The position numbers and the translations under genes are program-made. The notes beneath the pieces were generated by a model. The model did not search any database, was not told where the DNA came from, and saw nothing but the letters and a program-made list of their open reading frames with translations. DNA of 64,000 bases from Mycobacterium gallinarum (lineage in GTDB: Bacteria > Actinomycetota > Actinomycetes > Mycobacteriales > Mycobacteriaceae), in NCBI RefSeq assembly GCF_010726765.1, contig NZ_AP022601.1:2728001-2792000 (forward strand), given 5' to 3'. This document shows positions 1 to 9,587 of the stretch, in pieces (position 1 is the stretch's first letter; each line of letters starts with the position of its first letter).

Positions 1-231
1 AAGGCCCACCAGGGCAACGTCTTCCTGAAGTGCGATGGACACGATGTCCTCGATGCGCTGACGGATCCCGGTGTAGATGACCTCGAAGCCGGCATCGCGC
101 AGTGTGCGCGCCACGATCTTGGCGCCGCGGTCGTGGCCGTCCAGGCCGGGTTTGGCGACCAGCACGCGCGCCGGATTGCCCTGTGCGGGAGCGGATGCCG
201 GGTGGGCTTGGGTGGGAGAGGAATCAGACAC
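1..231 (-). CDS. Cobalamin-binding small subunit of acyl-CoA mutase (partial)
   Basis: The gene starts with GTG at 231 and runs off the left edge of the window, so only about 77 N-terminal residues are visible. After a short Ser/Pro/Ala-rich leader it reads into a Rossmann-type B12-binding domain: the strand [16 protein letters not shown] contains the DxHxxG motif whose His is the lower axial cobalt ligand, followed by [19 protein letters not shown]. This is the small (B12) subunit of a split methylmalonyl-CoA-mutase-family enzyme. Its GTG overlaps the TAG of the large-subunit gene by one base (TAGTG), so the two are translationally coupled and should form one enzyme. Substrate is not determined by this half. 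Confidence 0.9.
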   Translation of the reverse strand, partial: MSDSSPTQAHPASAPAQGNPARVLVAKPGLDGHDRGAKIVARTLRDAGFEVIYTGIRQRIEDIVSIALQEDVALVGL

Positions 232-1820
232 TAGAACACCACCGGCTGCTGGAACTCGCCCCACACCGATTTCAGCGTCGACACCATCTCCCCCACTGTG
301 CAATAGACTCCTGCGCAGTCGATCAGCCTGTGCATCAGGTTGTCGTCGCCCTCCGCGCCGCGCGCCAAGGCGGCCAACGCTTCCTTCACGGCGACGTCGT
401 CCCGGTCGGCCTTGACCTTCGCCAGCCGCTTGAGCTGTTTGTCACGACCCTCGGCGTCCAGCTCGTATGTCGCGATCTCCGGCGGCGGCTCGTCGACGAC
501 GAACTTGTTGACCCCGACCACCGGCCGCTCCCCGGACTCGACCTCCTGGTGAATCTTGTAGGCCTCGTCGGCGATCAGACCCTGTAGGTAGCCGTCCTCG
601 ATGGCGCGCACCATGCCGCCGTGCGCTTCGAGATCGTGCATGATCTCGATGATCTTCTCCTCGGTGGCATCGGTCAGCGCCTCCACGAAATAGGACCCGC
701 CCAGGGGGTCGGCCACCTTCGCGACGCCGGTCTCGTACGCCAGGATCTGCTGGGTCCGCAACGCCAGCGTCGCGGATTCCTCGCTCGGCAACGCGAACGG
801 CTCGTCCCAGGCAGCGGTGAACATCGACTGCACCCCGCCGAGCACCGCGGCCATCGCCTCATAGGCCACCCGGACGAGGTTGTTCTGGGCCTGCGGCGCA
901 TACAGGGACGCACCGCCGGCCACGCAGCCGAACCGGAACATCGACGCCTTGTCGCTGCTGGCGCCGTAGCGCTCCCGCACGATCGTGGCCCAGCGGCGGC
1001 GGCCGGCCCGGTACTTCGCGATCTCCTCGAAGAAATCGCCGTGGGTGTAGAAGAAGAAGGAGATCTGCGGGGCGAATTTGTCGATGGTCATCCGGCCGCG
1101 CTCGACGACGGTGTCGCAATAGGTAACGCCGTCGGCGAGGGTGAACGCCATCTCCTGCACAGCGTTGGCGCCGGCGTCGCGGAAGTGAGCCCCTGCGACC
1201 GAGATCGCATTGAAGCGCGGGACCTCGGCGGCACAGAACTCGATCGTGTCGGCGATCAACCGCAGCGACGGTTCCGGCGGCCAGATCCAGGTGCCGCGCG
1301 ACGCGTATTCCTTGAGGATGTCATTCTGAATGGTGCCGGTGAGCTTCTCGCGCGGCACCCCTTTCTTTTCCGCGGCCGCCACGTAGAAGGCCAGCAGGAT
1401 CGCCGCGGTGCCGTTGATCGTGAAGCTGGTGCTGATCTTGTCCAGCGGGATGCCGTCGAACAGGATCTCGGCATCGGCCAGGGTGTCCACGGCGACACCG
1501 ACGCGGCCCACCTCCTCGCCGTACTCCTCGTCGTCGGAGTCGTAGCCGCACTGCGTGGGCAGGTCCAACGCCACCGACAGTCCGGTGCCACCCTGATCCA
1601 GCAGGTAGCGATAGCGGCGGTTGGATTCTTCGGCCGTGCCGAAGCCCGAATACTGCCGGAACGTCCACAGCTTGCCGCGGTACCCGCTGGCGAAGTTGCC
1701 GCGCGTGAACGGATAGGTGCCAGGCGCGGGGGGCTCACCACTCACGTCGGCCGGTCCGTAGATGGGCTCGAGCGGGATGCCGGAGGGGGTCTGTACAGGC
1801 AGGTCAGATGGCGGAGTCAT
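231..1820 (-). CDS. Acyl-CoA mutase large (catalytic) subunit
   Basis: A 529-residue TIM-barrel subunit of the B12-dependent methylmalonyl/isobutyryl/ethylmalonyl-CoA mutase family, lacking the C-terminal B12 domain, which is supplied by the adjacent gene. It would rearrange the carbon skeleton of a branched or dicarboxylic acyl-CoA. Visible family blocks are TYPFTRG near the N-terminus, [35 protein letters not shown] and FAPQISFFF. The CoA-carboxylate-contacting Arg (in PSLRLI) and the His after AGA are retained. However, the block usually written DLPTHRGYDSD is [11 protein letters not shown] here and the usual GYH is GAH, so the natural substrate may not be methylmalonyl-CoA. I chose ATG 1820 over an upstream ATG at 1865 because homology begins just after it. 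Confidence 0.88.
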   Translation of the reverse strand: MTPPSDLPVQTPSGIPLEPIYGPADVSGEPPAPGTYPFTRGNFASGYRGKLWTFRQYSGFGTAEESNRRYRYLLDQGGTGLSVALDLPTQCGYDSDDEEYGEEVGRVGVAVDTLADAEILFDGIPLDKISTSFTINGTAAILLAFYVAAAEKKGVPREKLTGTIQNDILKEYASRGTWIWPPEPSLRLIADTIEFCAAEVPRFNAISVAGAHFRDAGANAVQEMAFTLADGVTYCDTVVERGRMTIDKFAPQISFFFYTHGDFFEEIAKYRAGRRRWATIVRERYGASSDKASMFRFGCVAGGASLYAPQAQNNLVRVAYEAMAAVLGGVQSMFTAAWDEPFALPSEESATLALRTQQILAYETGVAKVADPLGGSYFVEALTDATEEKIIEIMHDLEAHGGMVRAIEDGYLQGLIADEAYKIHQEVESGERPVVGVNKFVVDEPPPEIATYELDAEGRDKQLKRLAKVKADRDDVAVKEALAALARGAEGDDNLMHRLIDCAGVYCTVGEMVSTLKSVWGEFQQPVVF

Positions 1821-1952
1821 CACTCGATAACGTACTTGCAAAAAATGAGAATGCCAATACCGCACACTGGAAACGTGCAGTGGGAGGGACCCACGAGTCC
1901 CCCTTCAATGCGACCGAAGGCCCAGTAAACAGCGATTATGGCACTTGCCTAG

Positions 1953-1978
1953 AATGAGAACGTCACTACCGTTCCATT
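1953..1978. promoter_or_regulatory. Inverted repeat in the divergent mutase/SDR promoter region
   Basis: The approximately 200-bp gap between the divergent mutase and SDR-fadD genes holds GAACG-N7-CGTTC at 1958-1974. Imperfect flanking arms (AATGA and CATT) extend it to 1953-1978. A related half-site, AATGAGAATG, lies at 1845-1854 next to the mutase start. Such a pair is what a TetR- or GntR-type regulator of lipid catabolism would use, but no regulator is encoded beside it. The arms do not fit the KstR or KstR2 consensus. Predicted from symmetry only. Confidence 0.35.
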
Positions 1979-2022
1979 AGAATCCAGGTAGAATCCTGGG
2001 ACTGCGCATCCAGAGGAGGCCC

Positions 2023-2856
2023 ATGACGAGCCCGTCACCGTTCACCGACCGCACGCTCGTGGTGTCAGGCGGTTCCCGCGGCATCGGGTTGGCGATCGCG
2101 CTGGGCGCAGCGAAGCTGGGCGCCAACTGCGTCCTTCTCGCGAAGACGTCCGAACCCCATCCCAGGCTGCCAGGCACCGTCCACACCGCCGTGGCCGACG
2201 TCGAGGCCGCGGGCGGAAAGGGCATTGCGGTCGTCGGTGACGTCCGTAAGGAAGAGGACGTGCAGCGCGCTGTGGATGCGGCGGTCGAACACTTCGGCGG
2301 TGTCGACATCGTCATCAACAACGCCAGCGCCATCGCGACCGAACCGACCGAAGACCTGGCCGCCAAGAAGTTCGACCTGATGATGGACATCAACGTCCGG
2401 GGCACCTTCCTGCTCACCAAGGCCGCGCTGCCCCACCTGCGCAAGTCTCCGAACGCGCACGTCATCACCTTGGCTCCGCCACTGAACATGAACCCGCACT
2501 GGCTGGGCGCGCACCCGTCGTACACGCTGTCGAAGTACGGCATGACGCTGTTGTCGCTGGGCTGGGCGGCGGAGTACGCCGACACGGGCATCGGCTTCAG
2601 CTGCCTGTGGCCCGAGACGTACATCGCCACCGCCGCGGTCGCCAACTCGCCCGGCTTCCAGGAGATGCTGGCCAGGTCGCGTGACCCGCGGATCATGGCC
2701 GACGCGGCGGTCGCGATCCTCTCCCGCCCGGCTGCCGATGTCACCGGACAGTGCTTCATCGATGTCGACGCGCTGGCATCGGCCGGCCTGACCGACTTGT
2801 CCGGCTATGGCGGTGGGGACGACCCCATCCTTGATATCTTCGTCGACAAATCATGA
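2023..2856 (+). CDS. SDR family oxidoreductase, HSDL2-like
   Basis: A 277-residue short-chain dehydrogenase of the long HSDL2/hydroxysteroid-dehydrogenase-like type. The NAD(P)-binding glycine motif is GGSRGIG (residues about 15-21), NNAS follows near residue 100, and the Tyr/Lys pair is in YTLSKYG. HSDL2 relatives normally carry a catalytic Ser in the segment NxSPPLN; here the corresponding stretch reads TLAPPLN, so the Ser is Ala. Oxidoreductase activity may therefore be reduced or the protein may act differently. ATG 2023 is preceded by GAGGAGG-like Shine-Dalgarno sequence. It overlaps the fadD gene by 4 bases (ATGA), forming an operon likely acting on acyl-CoA or sterol-like substrates. 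Confidence 0.88.
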   Translation: MTSPSPFTDRTLVVSGGSRGIGLAIALGAAKLGANCVLLAKTSEPHPRLPGTVHTAVADVEAAGGKGIAVVGDVRKEEDVQRAVDAAVEHFGGVDIVINNASAIATEPTEDLAAKKFDLMMDINVRGTFLLTKAALPHLRKSPNAHVITLAPPLNMNPHWLGAHPSYTLSKYGMTLLSLGWAAEYADTGIGFSCLWPETYIATAAVANSPGFQEMLARSRDPRIMADAAVAILSRPAADVTGQCFIDVDALASAGLTDLSGYGGGDDPILDIFVDKS

Positions 2857-4343
2857 GCATCTCGTTGCTGCTGGAGATGGCAGCCTCAACCAACCCGGAC
2901 CGCACCGCGCTGGTGTCGGGTGAGATGCGGCTTACGACAGCTGAACTGAGCGAGCTCGCCGACGGTGGGGCGGGCGTCATCGCGGCGGCCGGCACATCGC
3001 ACGTCGCCTACGTCGGCCTTGGCGGTGCCATGCTCCCGCTGCTGCTGTTCTCCTCTGCGCGGGCGGGGGCGACGTTCACACCGCTGAACTATCGCCTGAG
3101 CGCCGACGGCCTGCGCGAGCTGATCGACCGTCTGCCGCAGCCGCTGGTCGTCGCCGACGCGGAGTACCTCGATGTCGTCGCAGGCGCCGGTAAGCAGGTC
3201 ATCGGATCCGAGGAATTCATCGCCGCCGCCCGCACTGCGGAGCCGGCCGCCGAGTTTCCCGACCCGGAAGACGTCGGCGTCGTGCTGTTCACCTCGGGCA
3301 CCACGTCGCGGCCCAAAGCGGTTGAACTCACGCACAACAATTTGACCAGCTACATCACCGGAACGGTTGAGTTCGACGGGGCCGCACCCGATGATGCGGC
3401 GTTGATCTGTGTACCGCCGTACCACATCGCGGGGGTCAGCGCGGCGCTCTCGAACCTCTATGCCGGCCGAAAGATGGTGTACCTGCCGCAGTTCGACCCG
3501 TCCGAGTGGGTGCGCCTCGTGCGGGACGAGGGGGTCACGTCTGCGACCGTTGTGCCGACGATGCTCGACCGCATCATCTCGGCCCTCGAAGCGGAGCCGG
3601 TCGCGCTGCCCAGCCTGCGCAACCTCGCTTACGGCGGCTCGAAGGTCGCACTTCCGTTGGTGCGCAAAGCACTTGGGTTGTTACCCGATGTCGGTTTCGT
3701 CAACGCTTACGGACTCACCGAGACCAGTTCGACGATCGCGGTGCTCACTCCCGACGATCACCGAGACGCCATGGCTTCGACCGATGTGACGGTCACCCGT
3801 CGACTCGGCTCGGTCGGTCAGCCGGTCCCCGGCATCGAGGTACAGATCCGCGACGAAGCCGGCCAGGTCGTCGGGCCCGGCGAAACCGGTGAGCTGTTCG
3901 TCCGGGGCGACCAGGTGTCGGGCCGTTACGCCGAGATCGGTTCCGTGCTCGACGCCGACGGCTGGTTCCCCACCAAGGACGTCGCCATGCTCGACGACGC
4001 CGGCTACCTCTTCATCGGCGGACGGTCGGACGACACGATCATCCGCGGCGGAGAGAACATCGCGCCGGCCGAGATCGAAGACGTCCTTGTGGAACACCCC
4101 TTGGTGCATGACTGCGCGGTGGTGGGGCCCGAGGATCCGCAGTGGGGGCAGATCATCGTCGCGGTGGTGGTCCCGGCGGCAGGCGCGAACCCCGACCCCG
4201 ACGAGTTGCGCGAGCACGTTCGATCGCAACTGCGCGGATCGCGTACACCCGACCGCGTTGTCTTCCGCGACGAACTGCCGACCAATGCGACCGGCAAGGT
4301 GTTGCGCCGCGAACTGGTCCAAGAACTGACAGCCTCGAATTAG
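2853..4343 (+). CDS. fadD: Acyl-CoA synthetase (FadD family)
   Basis: A 496-residue ANL-superfamily adenylate-forming ligase that would activate a carboxylic acid to its acyl-AMP and then acyl-CoA. The P-loop A3 motif LFTSGTTSRPKAVELTH, the A5 motif NAYGLTETS, the A7-like GWFPTKDVA and the A8/hinge block GGRSDDTIIRGGENIAPAEIE are visible in order. The C-terminal catalytic Lys sits in the A10 motif NATGKVLRRE. Length and motifs are those of medium/long-chain FadD enzymes; chain-length preference cannot be read. It is co-translated with the upstream SDR (4-base overlap) and followed 13 bases later by a small conserved protein. Confidence 0.9.
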   Translation: MSISLLLEMAASTNPDRTALVSGEMRLTTAELSELADGGAGVIAAAGTSHVAYVGLGGAMLPLLLFSSARAGATFTPLNYRLSADGLRELIDRLPQPLVVADAEYLDVVAGAGKQVIGSEEFIAAARTAEPAAEFPDPEDVGVVLFTSGTTSRPKAVELTHNNLTSYITGTVEFDGAAPDDAALICVPPYHIAGVSAALSNLYAGRKMVYLPQFDPSEWVRLVRDEGVTSATVVPTMLDRIISALEAEPVALPSLRNLAYGGSKVALPLVRKALGLLPDVGFVNAYGLTETSSTIAVLTPDDHRDAMASTDVTVTRRLGSVGQPVPGIEVQIRDEAGQVVGPGETGELFVRGDQVSGRYAEIGSVLDADGWFPTKDVAMLDDAGYLFIGGRSDDTIIRGGENIAPAEIEDVLVEHPLVHDCAVVGPEDPQWGQIIVAVVVPAAGANPDPDELREHVRSQLRGSRTPDRVVFRDELPTNATGKVLRRELVQELTASN

Positions 4344-4356
4344 CAAGGAGCCGAAC

Positions 4357-4659
4357 ATGATCAAGAACGGCACGCGACTGCAGAGCCAAGTCTGCGACAC
4401 CCAGGTGATCGTCGTGCGCAGCGCGGACAGCCTCGACGATCTGCGCGCGGGCGGGGTGCCGATGGTGCCGCTGGATAGCGAGAAGTCCGCCGACGCCGCA
4501 ATCGATCCGGCATTCTCCGAGGGCAATGCGATGGGTAAGCGCTACGTCGACGAGTCCGGCGCCGAGGTCCTCGTGACCAAGGCGGGGGCGGGCACCCTGT
4601 CGGTCGGCGACACGGCTTTGTCACTGAAAGAAGCCAAGCCGCTGCCCGCGAGCGACTGA
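4357..4659 (+). CDS. Conserved hypothetical protein in the fadD operon
   Basis: A 100-residue acidic, soluble protein with no signal peptide or membrane segment. The start ATG at 4357 has an AAGGAG Shine-Dalgarno at a good distance. The N-terminal part (GTRLQSQVCDTQVIVVR) contains a single Cys, and the C-terminal half is a repeat-poor beta-type sequence ending in LKEAKPLPASD. I recall similar small proteins beside fadD genes in mycobacteria but cannot assign a function. Its position, 13 bases behind fadD and 13 bases before the cyclase gene, suggests it is expressed with fadD. Confidence 0.75.
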   Translation: MIKNGTRLQSQVCDTQVIVVRSADSLDDLRAGGVPMVPLDSEKSADAAIDPAFSEGNAMGKRYVDESGAEVLVTKAGAGTLSVGDTALSLKEAKPLPASD

Positions 4660-4672
4660 TACCTTCGGCCAT

Positions 4673-6145
4673 GTGAAGCCCCGCAGGCTGCTGATCCGGT
4701 ATGCAGCGGGGTTGACGTCCGCCTATCTCCTGACGACCGCCGAGGTCACCGCCCTGGTCATCTCATTGACCGGCCATGCTCGGGCCACACCCGTGATCAC
4801 CGTCGCCGCGGCGGCGGTGATCGTGATCGGTACGGCAATTGTGGCGATCGGGGCCGTACGTATCGTCGCACCGTCGCTGAAATGGCTCGGCATCCGCGAA
4901 CCCACCGACGACGAACGCCGGCTGGCGTTGAAGATGCTGCGCCGCCAATCGGCGATCACGGCAGCACCATGGATCGTCGGGGCTGCGGTGATGATTCCGC
5001 TCAACCTCGGTGCCCCAGCGGAACTACAGGTGGTGGTCGCGTCTGCCATCATCTTCGGCACGATCGCGACTGTCTGCACCGGGTTTCTGTTCACCCTCCG
5101 CACGCTGCGCCCGCTGCTCGCCGGTGTCACAAGGGATTTCAGCGAGATCACGCCCACCACCGCACCCGGTGTGCGTGCCAGGTTGTTGATCATGTGGGCG
5201 GTCACGACCGCGCTACCGGGCATCGCGATCGCGAGCCTGTTGGTGATGAGGTCCAACGGATGGATCATCTCGAAAAACACACCCGTCGAACTGGCCCTCC
5301 TCGTGCTCGCGCTCGTCGCGGTCGTGCTCGGACTTCGGGCCATGATCCTGGTGTCGATCTCGATCTCAGATCCACTCCGTCAGGTCGTCGACGCCATGGC
5401 CGAGGTTGAGCGGGGCAAGCTCGACAAGTCCCTCGACGTCTACGAATGGTCCGAAATAGGGCGATTGCAAAGTGGATTCAACCGGATGGTCGCCGGATTA
5501 CGCGAACGCGAACAATTACGCGATCTGTTCGGCAGGCACGTCGGCGAAGAGGTCGTCCGCCGCGCGATCGACGCCAACGAATCGCTGTCGGGTGACGAAC
5601 GCAATGCCGCCATTCTGTTCATTGATCTTGTCGGCTCGACGCAGCTCGCGGCGACTCACGAGCCACATGAGGTCGCGTCGGTGCTCAACGAGTTCTTTCG
5701 GATGGTCGTCGCTCATGTCGATGAGAACCATGGACTGGTCAACAAGTTTCAGGGCGACGCAGTGCTCGCCGTCTTCGGTGCACCGTTGCGCACCGACGAT
5801 CCCGCTTCCGCCGCACTCGCGACCGCCCGCTCTCTGGGTGCCGAACTACGCAGACTCCCGGTTGATTTCGGCATCGGCATATCGGCCGGGCCGGTGTTCG
5901 CCGGCAACATCGGTGCCGAGAACCGTTACGAATACACCGTCGTCGGCGACGCCGTGAACGAGGCCGCGCGACTCGCCGATCTCGCCAAGGACTTCGACGA
6001 TCGGGTGCTCTGCTCTGGTGCCGCACTCGCGCAAGCGAGCGACGACGAACGTGAGCACTGGGTCGTCCGCGGCTCTGAGGTGCTTCGGGGGCGGACCATC
6101 CCGACCGACATCTCGGTACCGGTGCGAGAGGAGCCCGCAGGTTAG
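4673..6145 (+). CDS. Membrane-anchored HAMP-adenylate cyclase (class III)
   Basis: A 490-residue protein resembling the M. tuberculosis Rv1318c-Rv1320c cyclases: about six hydrophobic helices in the first 230 residues, a HAMP linker (residues about 230-290, [21 protein letters not shown]), then a class III cyclase domain. The metal-binding Asp residues are D318 (FIDLVGST) and D362 ([11 protein letters not shown]). Substrate-binding K358 precedes the second, and D426, N429 and R433 lie in [12 protein letters not shown]. All catalytic positions look intact, so it should make cAMP from ATP under control of the HAMP/membrane part. It starts with GTG 4673. A paralogue lies at 45551-47155. Confidence 0.9.
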   Translation: MKPRRLLIRYAAGLTSAYLLTTAEVTALVISLTGHARATPVITVAAAAVIVIGTAIVAIGAVRIVAPSLKWLGIREPTDDERRLALKMLRRQSAITAAPWIVGAAVMIPLNLGAPAELQVVVASAIIFGTIATVCTGFLFTLRTLRPLLAGVTRDFSEITPTTAPGVRARLLIMWAVTTALPGIAIASLLVMRSNGWIISKNTPVELALLVLALVAVVLGLRAMILVSISISDPLRQVVDAMAEVERGKLDKSLDVYEWSEIGRLQSGFNRMVAGLREREQLRDLFGRHVGEEVVRRAIDANESLSGDERNAAILFIDLVGSTQLAATHEPHEVASVLNEFFRMVVAHVDENHGLVNKFQGDAVLAVFGAPLRTDDPASAALATARSLGAELRRLPVDFGIGISAGPVFAGNIGAENRYEYTVVGDAVNEAARLADLAKDFDDRVLCSGAALAQASDDEREHWVVRGSEVLRGRTIPTDISVPVREEPAG

Positions 6146-6174
6146 GTCCTCGTCGCAAACGGGAATGCACGAGC

Positions 6175-6984
6175 ATGACCTTGCGGGCCGCGGACACCGC
6201 AGCCGCTGACCGAGCCGCCATCCGAGCCGGCGAGCACACCGGCCCGACGAGCGGCCTTGCGCCGGGATTCGCACAGGCCAACCTGGTCATCCTGCGCGCC
6301 GACGAGGCGCTCGACTTCCTGCGCTTTTGTGTGCGCAATCCGAAACCGTGCCCACTGCTCGAGGTGACCGACACCGGATCACCACACCCCTTCGGTATCG
6401 CCGCCGACGCCGATCTGCGTACCGACCTGCCGCGGTACCGGGTGTTCCATGACGGTCACCTCGTCGACGAACCCACCGACATCGCCGGTCAATGGCGCAC
6501 CGACCTGGTGTCGTTCCTCCTGGGGTGCTCGTTCACCTTCGAATGGGCCCTGGCCGCGGCCGGGTTGCCGATTGCGCACCAGGTGCAGGGCGTCAACGTC
6601 CCTATGTACGTCACCGACCGACGGTGCACTCCCGCCGGTCGTTTCGACGGGCCGCTGGTGGTGTCCATGCGGCCGTTTCCTGCCGATACCGTCCCGCGTG
6701 CCGTCGAGATCTCCGCCCGCTTTCCCGCCATGCACGGCGCGCCGGTGCACATCGGCGACCCGGCCGAGATCGGAATCAGCGACCTCGCGACACCGGACTT
6801 CGGTGACGCGGTCCGGGTGGGCGCGGACGAGGTGCCGGTCTTCTGGGCCTGCGGCGTGACTCCGCAGGCGGTCGCCATCGAGGCCCGGCCCTCGCTCGCG
6901 ATCTTCCACGCACCGGGCCACATGTTCATCACCGACCGTCGTCACGGCGACTTCGACAACGAGGAGGGTCATGACCATCGATGA
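6175..6984 (+). CDS. Putative hydro-lyase (DUF1445 / D-glutamate cyclase-like)
   Basis: A 269-residue protein of the DUF1445 (YcsI) family, annotated as putative hydro-lyase; the human relative DGLUCY is a D-glutamate cyclase. Family signatures visible are the N-terminal [25 protein letters not shown] in the middle, [18 protein letters not shown], and the C-terminal [12 protein letters not shown] followed by [10 protein letters not shown]. It starts at ATG 6175 and its 3' end overlaps the following MFS gene by 14 bases, so transporter and enzyme are probably one functional unit taking up and converting a small organic or amino acid. The exact substrate is unknown. Confidence 0.85.
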   Translation: MTLRAADTAAADRAAIRAGEHTGPTSGLAPGFAQANLVILRADEALDFLRFCVRNPKPCPLLEVTDTGSPHPFGIAADADLRTDLPRYRVFHDGHLVDEPTDIAGQWRTDLVSFLLGCSFTFEWALAAAGLPIAHQVQGVNVPMYVTDRRCTPAGRFDGPLVVSMRPFPADTVPRAVEISARFPAMHGAPVHIGDPAEIGISDLATPDFGDAVRVGADEVPVFWACGVTPQAVAIEARPSLAIFHAPGHMFITDRRHGDFDNEEGHDHR

Positions 6985-8290
6985 GGCGCCGAAGCGGCAG
7001 CGCGAAGCCGACCCCGCAGAAGTCCGGAAGGCGGTGCGCGGCGCAGCGATCGGAAACACCGTCGAGTGGTACGACTTTGCGATCTACAGCACCCTCGCGA
7101 CCTACATCGCCGACCAGTTCTTCCCCTCCGGCGACGAGACGGCCGCGCTGCTGAGCACCTTCGCCGTCTTCGCCGCCGCATTCTTCATGCGACCGCTCGG
7201 CGGGTTCTTCTTCGGGCCACTCGGTGACCGGATCGGCAGGCAACGGGTGCTCGCGCTTGTCATCCTGCTGATGTCGGGCTCGACTCTTCTCATCGGCCTG
7301 GTACCGAGTTACGAGTCCATCGGCGTAGCCGCGCCACTCTTGCTGCTCCTCCTGCGCTGCGTGCAGGGATTCTCAGCAGGTGGCGAATACGGCAGCGGCG
7401 CATGCTATCTGGCTGAATTCGCCCCCGACAAGCACCGCGGATTCGTCGTGTCGTTCCTGGTCTGGTCGGTCGTCGTTGGCTTCCTGCTGGGTTCGCTGAC
7501 GGTGACCGGACTCGAAACGCTGCTCTCGGAGAGCGCGATGAACTCCTACGGTTGGCGGATTCCCTTCCTCATCGCCGGCGTACTCGGAGTGGTCGGTCTC
7601 TACATCCGGATGCGGCTCGGCGACACCCCGGAATTCGAAACTCTGCGCGACGAGGGAGAGGTGTCGACCTCACCGCTGAAGGAGGCGTTCACCACGTCTT
7701 GGCGTCCGATCCTGCAGATCGCCGGCCTGGTGGTGATCCACAACGTCGGTTTCTACATCGTCTTCACCTACCTGCCAACGTATTTCACCAAGACACTTGA
7801 ATTCACGAAGACCAATGCCTTCGTCTCGATCATCATCGCGAGCACTGTCGCGATCATCCTCATCCCGCCATTGGGTGCGCTGTCGGACCGGATCGGCCGA
7901 AAACCCTTGCTGATCGCGGGTGCGGTCGGATTTGCGTTATTCGCCTATCCGTTGTTCATGTTGCTCAACACCGGATCACTGGCTGCGGCCATCGCCGCGC
8001 ACGCTGCCCTGGCCGCGATTGAATCGGTCTTCGTGTCGGCATCGCTGGCGGCCGGTGCCGAACTGTTCGCCACGCGGGTGCGCTCCAGCGGCTACTCGAT
8101 CGGGTACAACGTGTCCGTCGCGATCTTCGGCGGCACGGCACCGTACGTGGCGACCTGGTTGGTTGCCGAAACCGGAAATGAACTCGCACCCGCGTTCTAC
8201 GTCATCGCCGCGGCGATCATCACCCTCGCCACGATCATGACCATGCGGGAGACCGCGGCTCAGCCGTTGCGCCAGAAAGTGGGCACATAG
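6971..8290 (+). CDS. MFS transporter, metabolite:H+ symporter (MHS) family
   Basis: A 439-residue, 12-helix inner-membrane transporter of the metabolite:H+ symporter branch (KgtP/ProP-like). Diagnostic features are the N-terminal [14 protein letters not shown], the loop 2-3 motif [18 protein letters not shown], the conserved [15 protein letters not shown] in helix 4 and the second-half copy [13 protein letters not shown]. These proteins import osmolytes or carboxylates such as alpha-ketoglutarate, proline or betaine; the substrate here is not readable. The gene overlaps the upstream DUF1445 enzyme gene by 14 bases, so uptake of that enzyme's substrate is the obvious hypothesis. Confidence 0.9.
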   Translation: MTIDEAPKRQREADPAEVRKAVRGAAIGNTVEWYDFAIYSTLATYIADQFFPSGDETAALLSTFAVFAAAFFMRPLGGFFFGPLGDRIGRQRVLALVILLMSGSTLLIGLVPSYESIGVAAPLLLLLLRCVQGFSAGGEYGSGACYLAEFAPDKHRGFVVSFLVWSVVVGFLLGSLTVTGLETLLSESAMNSYGWRIPFLIAGVLGVVGLYIRMRLGDTPEFETLRDEGEVSTSPLKEAFTTSWRPILQIAGLVVIHNVGFYIVFTYLPTYFTKTLEFTKTNAFVSIIIASTVAIILIPPLGALSDRIGRKPLLIAGAVGFALFAYPLFMLLNTGSLAAAIAAHAALAAIESVFVSASLAAGAELFATRVRSSGYSIGYNVSVAIFGGTAPYVATWLVAETGNELAPAFYVIAAAIITLATIMTMRETAAQPLRQKVGT

Positions 8291-8300
8291 CGAGTGTGAA

Positions 8301-9563
8301 TCACGCTTTGGCGAGTTGTTTCTCGGCGTAGAGCCGCGCCCACTCTTTGCGGGGCCGGATCGACACGTCGACATCGGTTGCCTTCGCGCGCAACGCCCCG
8401 ACGCTCGCCTGCTCTCTCGGGGTGAGCGCGAACGGATCCCAATTGAAGAAGTTGCACGCGTTCTGCCACGTGATCTTGTTGATGTCCGTGTCGTCAGCGC
8501 CCGCGGCGTTCAGCTCGGCGAGCACCTGCTCCGGCGCGTCGGGCCAGAAGCAATCGGAATGCGGATAGTCACACTCCCACGCAATGTTGTCGATGCCGAT
8601 CTCATGGCGCAGCTTCAGCGACGTCTTGTCGGTGACGTAACACGCGAGTGAGTGCTCGCGGAACACGTCACTCGGCAGCTTGTCGCCGAAGTCGCGCCGC
8701 AGCCACTTCTGGTTGGTGTAGTGCCGGTCGCTGCGATCGAGATAGAAAGGAATCCAACCGATTCCGCCTTCGGAGAACGCGAACTTGAGATCCGGGTAGC
8801 CGCGCATCGCGGGGCCCCACAGCAGATCCTGGGCGCACATCGCCGACACCTGGGTGGCCAGGATGATCAAGTTGTCGATCGGCGCGTTCGGCGCCATGCT
8901 GATCGCGCCGAAACCGGTGCCGATGTGCAGGCACATGACCACATTCTCTTCGGACAGCGTGGTGAACACCGGGCCCCAGTAGTCGTCGTCGTGGTAGCTC
9001 GGAAGTCCTTCCAGGTGCGGCAGTTCCGGCATGGTGACCGCCCGGCAGCCCTTCGCGGCCACCCGGCGGATCTCAGCGCACATCGCCTGCGGGTTCCACG
9101 TCGGCAGCACGGCGATCGGGATGAAGCGGTCCGGGTAGCTACCCGCCCACTCGTCGATGTGCCAGTCGTTGTACGCCGACACCATCACCAGCGTGACTTC
9201 TTCGCGGTGCATGTTGAGGTGCCGCGCCGAAAAGCCGGTGAAGGTCGGGAAATTCATCGACGCCAGGATGCCGTTGCGGTTCATGTCCCGGACGCGCTCG
9301 TGGACGTCGTACACCCCGGGTCGCATCTCCGCGAAACCGGCGGGGTCGCGTCCCCACTCCTCGGCCGGCCAGGACACCACCGCGTTGAGCCCGCTGACAC
9401 CCTGCGGCCTGCCCTGGTACATCCACTGATCGACGCCCTTCTCGTCGGTGACGACGACGGGCGCCTCGGCTTTGTACTTGGCGGGGACGTGGTTGAGGAA
9501 CATGTCCGGCGGTTCCACCACGTGGTCGTCGATACTCACCAGGATCAGGTCGTCGGTCTGCAT
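8301..9563 (-). CDS. Amidohydrolase-2 family metal-dependent hydrolase
   Basis: A 420-residue TIM-barrel amidohydrolase of the decarboxylase/hydrolase branch. The N-terminal metal-site strand appears as ISIDDHVVEPPDMF-like text (VSIDDHVVEPP), with further likely ligand positions in MCLHIGTGFG and CDYPHSDCFWPDAPE near residues 225 and 350. Mycobacteria carry many paralogues of this type and physiological substrates are mostly unknown. I prefer ATG 9563 over a TTG two codons upstream. The gene is divergent from the AraC-type regulator, with only 24 bases between their starts, so that regulator is its likely controller. Confidence 0.87.
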   Translation of the reverse strand: MQTDDLILVSIDDHVVEPPDMFLNHVPAKYKAEAPVVVTDEKGVDQWMYQGRPQGVSGLNAVVSWPAEEWGRDPAGFAEMRPGVYDVHERVRDMNRNGILASMNFPTFTGFSARHLNMHREEVTLVMVSAYNDWHIDEWAGSYPDRFIPIAVLPTWNPQAMCAEIRRVAAKGCRAVTMPELPHLEGLPSYHDDDYWGPVFTTLSEENVVMCLHIGTGFGAISMAPNAPIDNLIILATQVSAMCAQDLLWGPAMRGYPDLKFAFSEGGIGWIPFYLDRSDRHYTNQKWLRRDFGDKLPSDVFREHSLACYVTDKTSLKLRHEIGIDNIAWECDYPHSDCFWPDAPEQVLAELNAAGADDTDINKITWQNACNFFNWDPFALTPREQASVGALRAKATDVDVSIRPRKEWARLYAEKQLAKA

Positions 9564-9587
9564 AACCAACTAGTACCGTCTATTGCC

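Noticed and set aside
621-1928. 435-codon plus-strand frame opposite the mutase
   Set aside because: Shadow of a clearly conserved mutase gene; His/Arg-rich with no recognisable motif.
1953-1978. Inverted repeat as a KstR/KstR2 box
   Set aside because: KstR boxes have AAC-N2-GTT and KstR2 boxes AAG-type arms; the N7 spacing here does not fit.
8652-9587. Long plus-strand frame preceding the AraC gene
   Set aside because: It is antisense to the amidohydrolase and only the part from ATG 9588 shows AraC homology.
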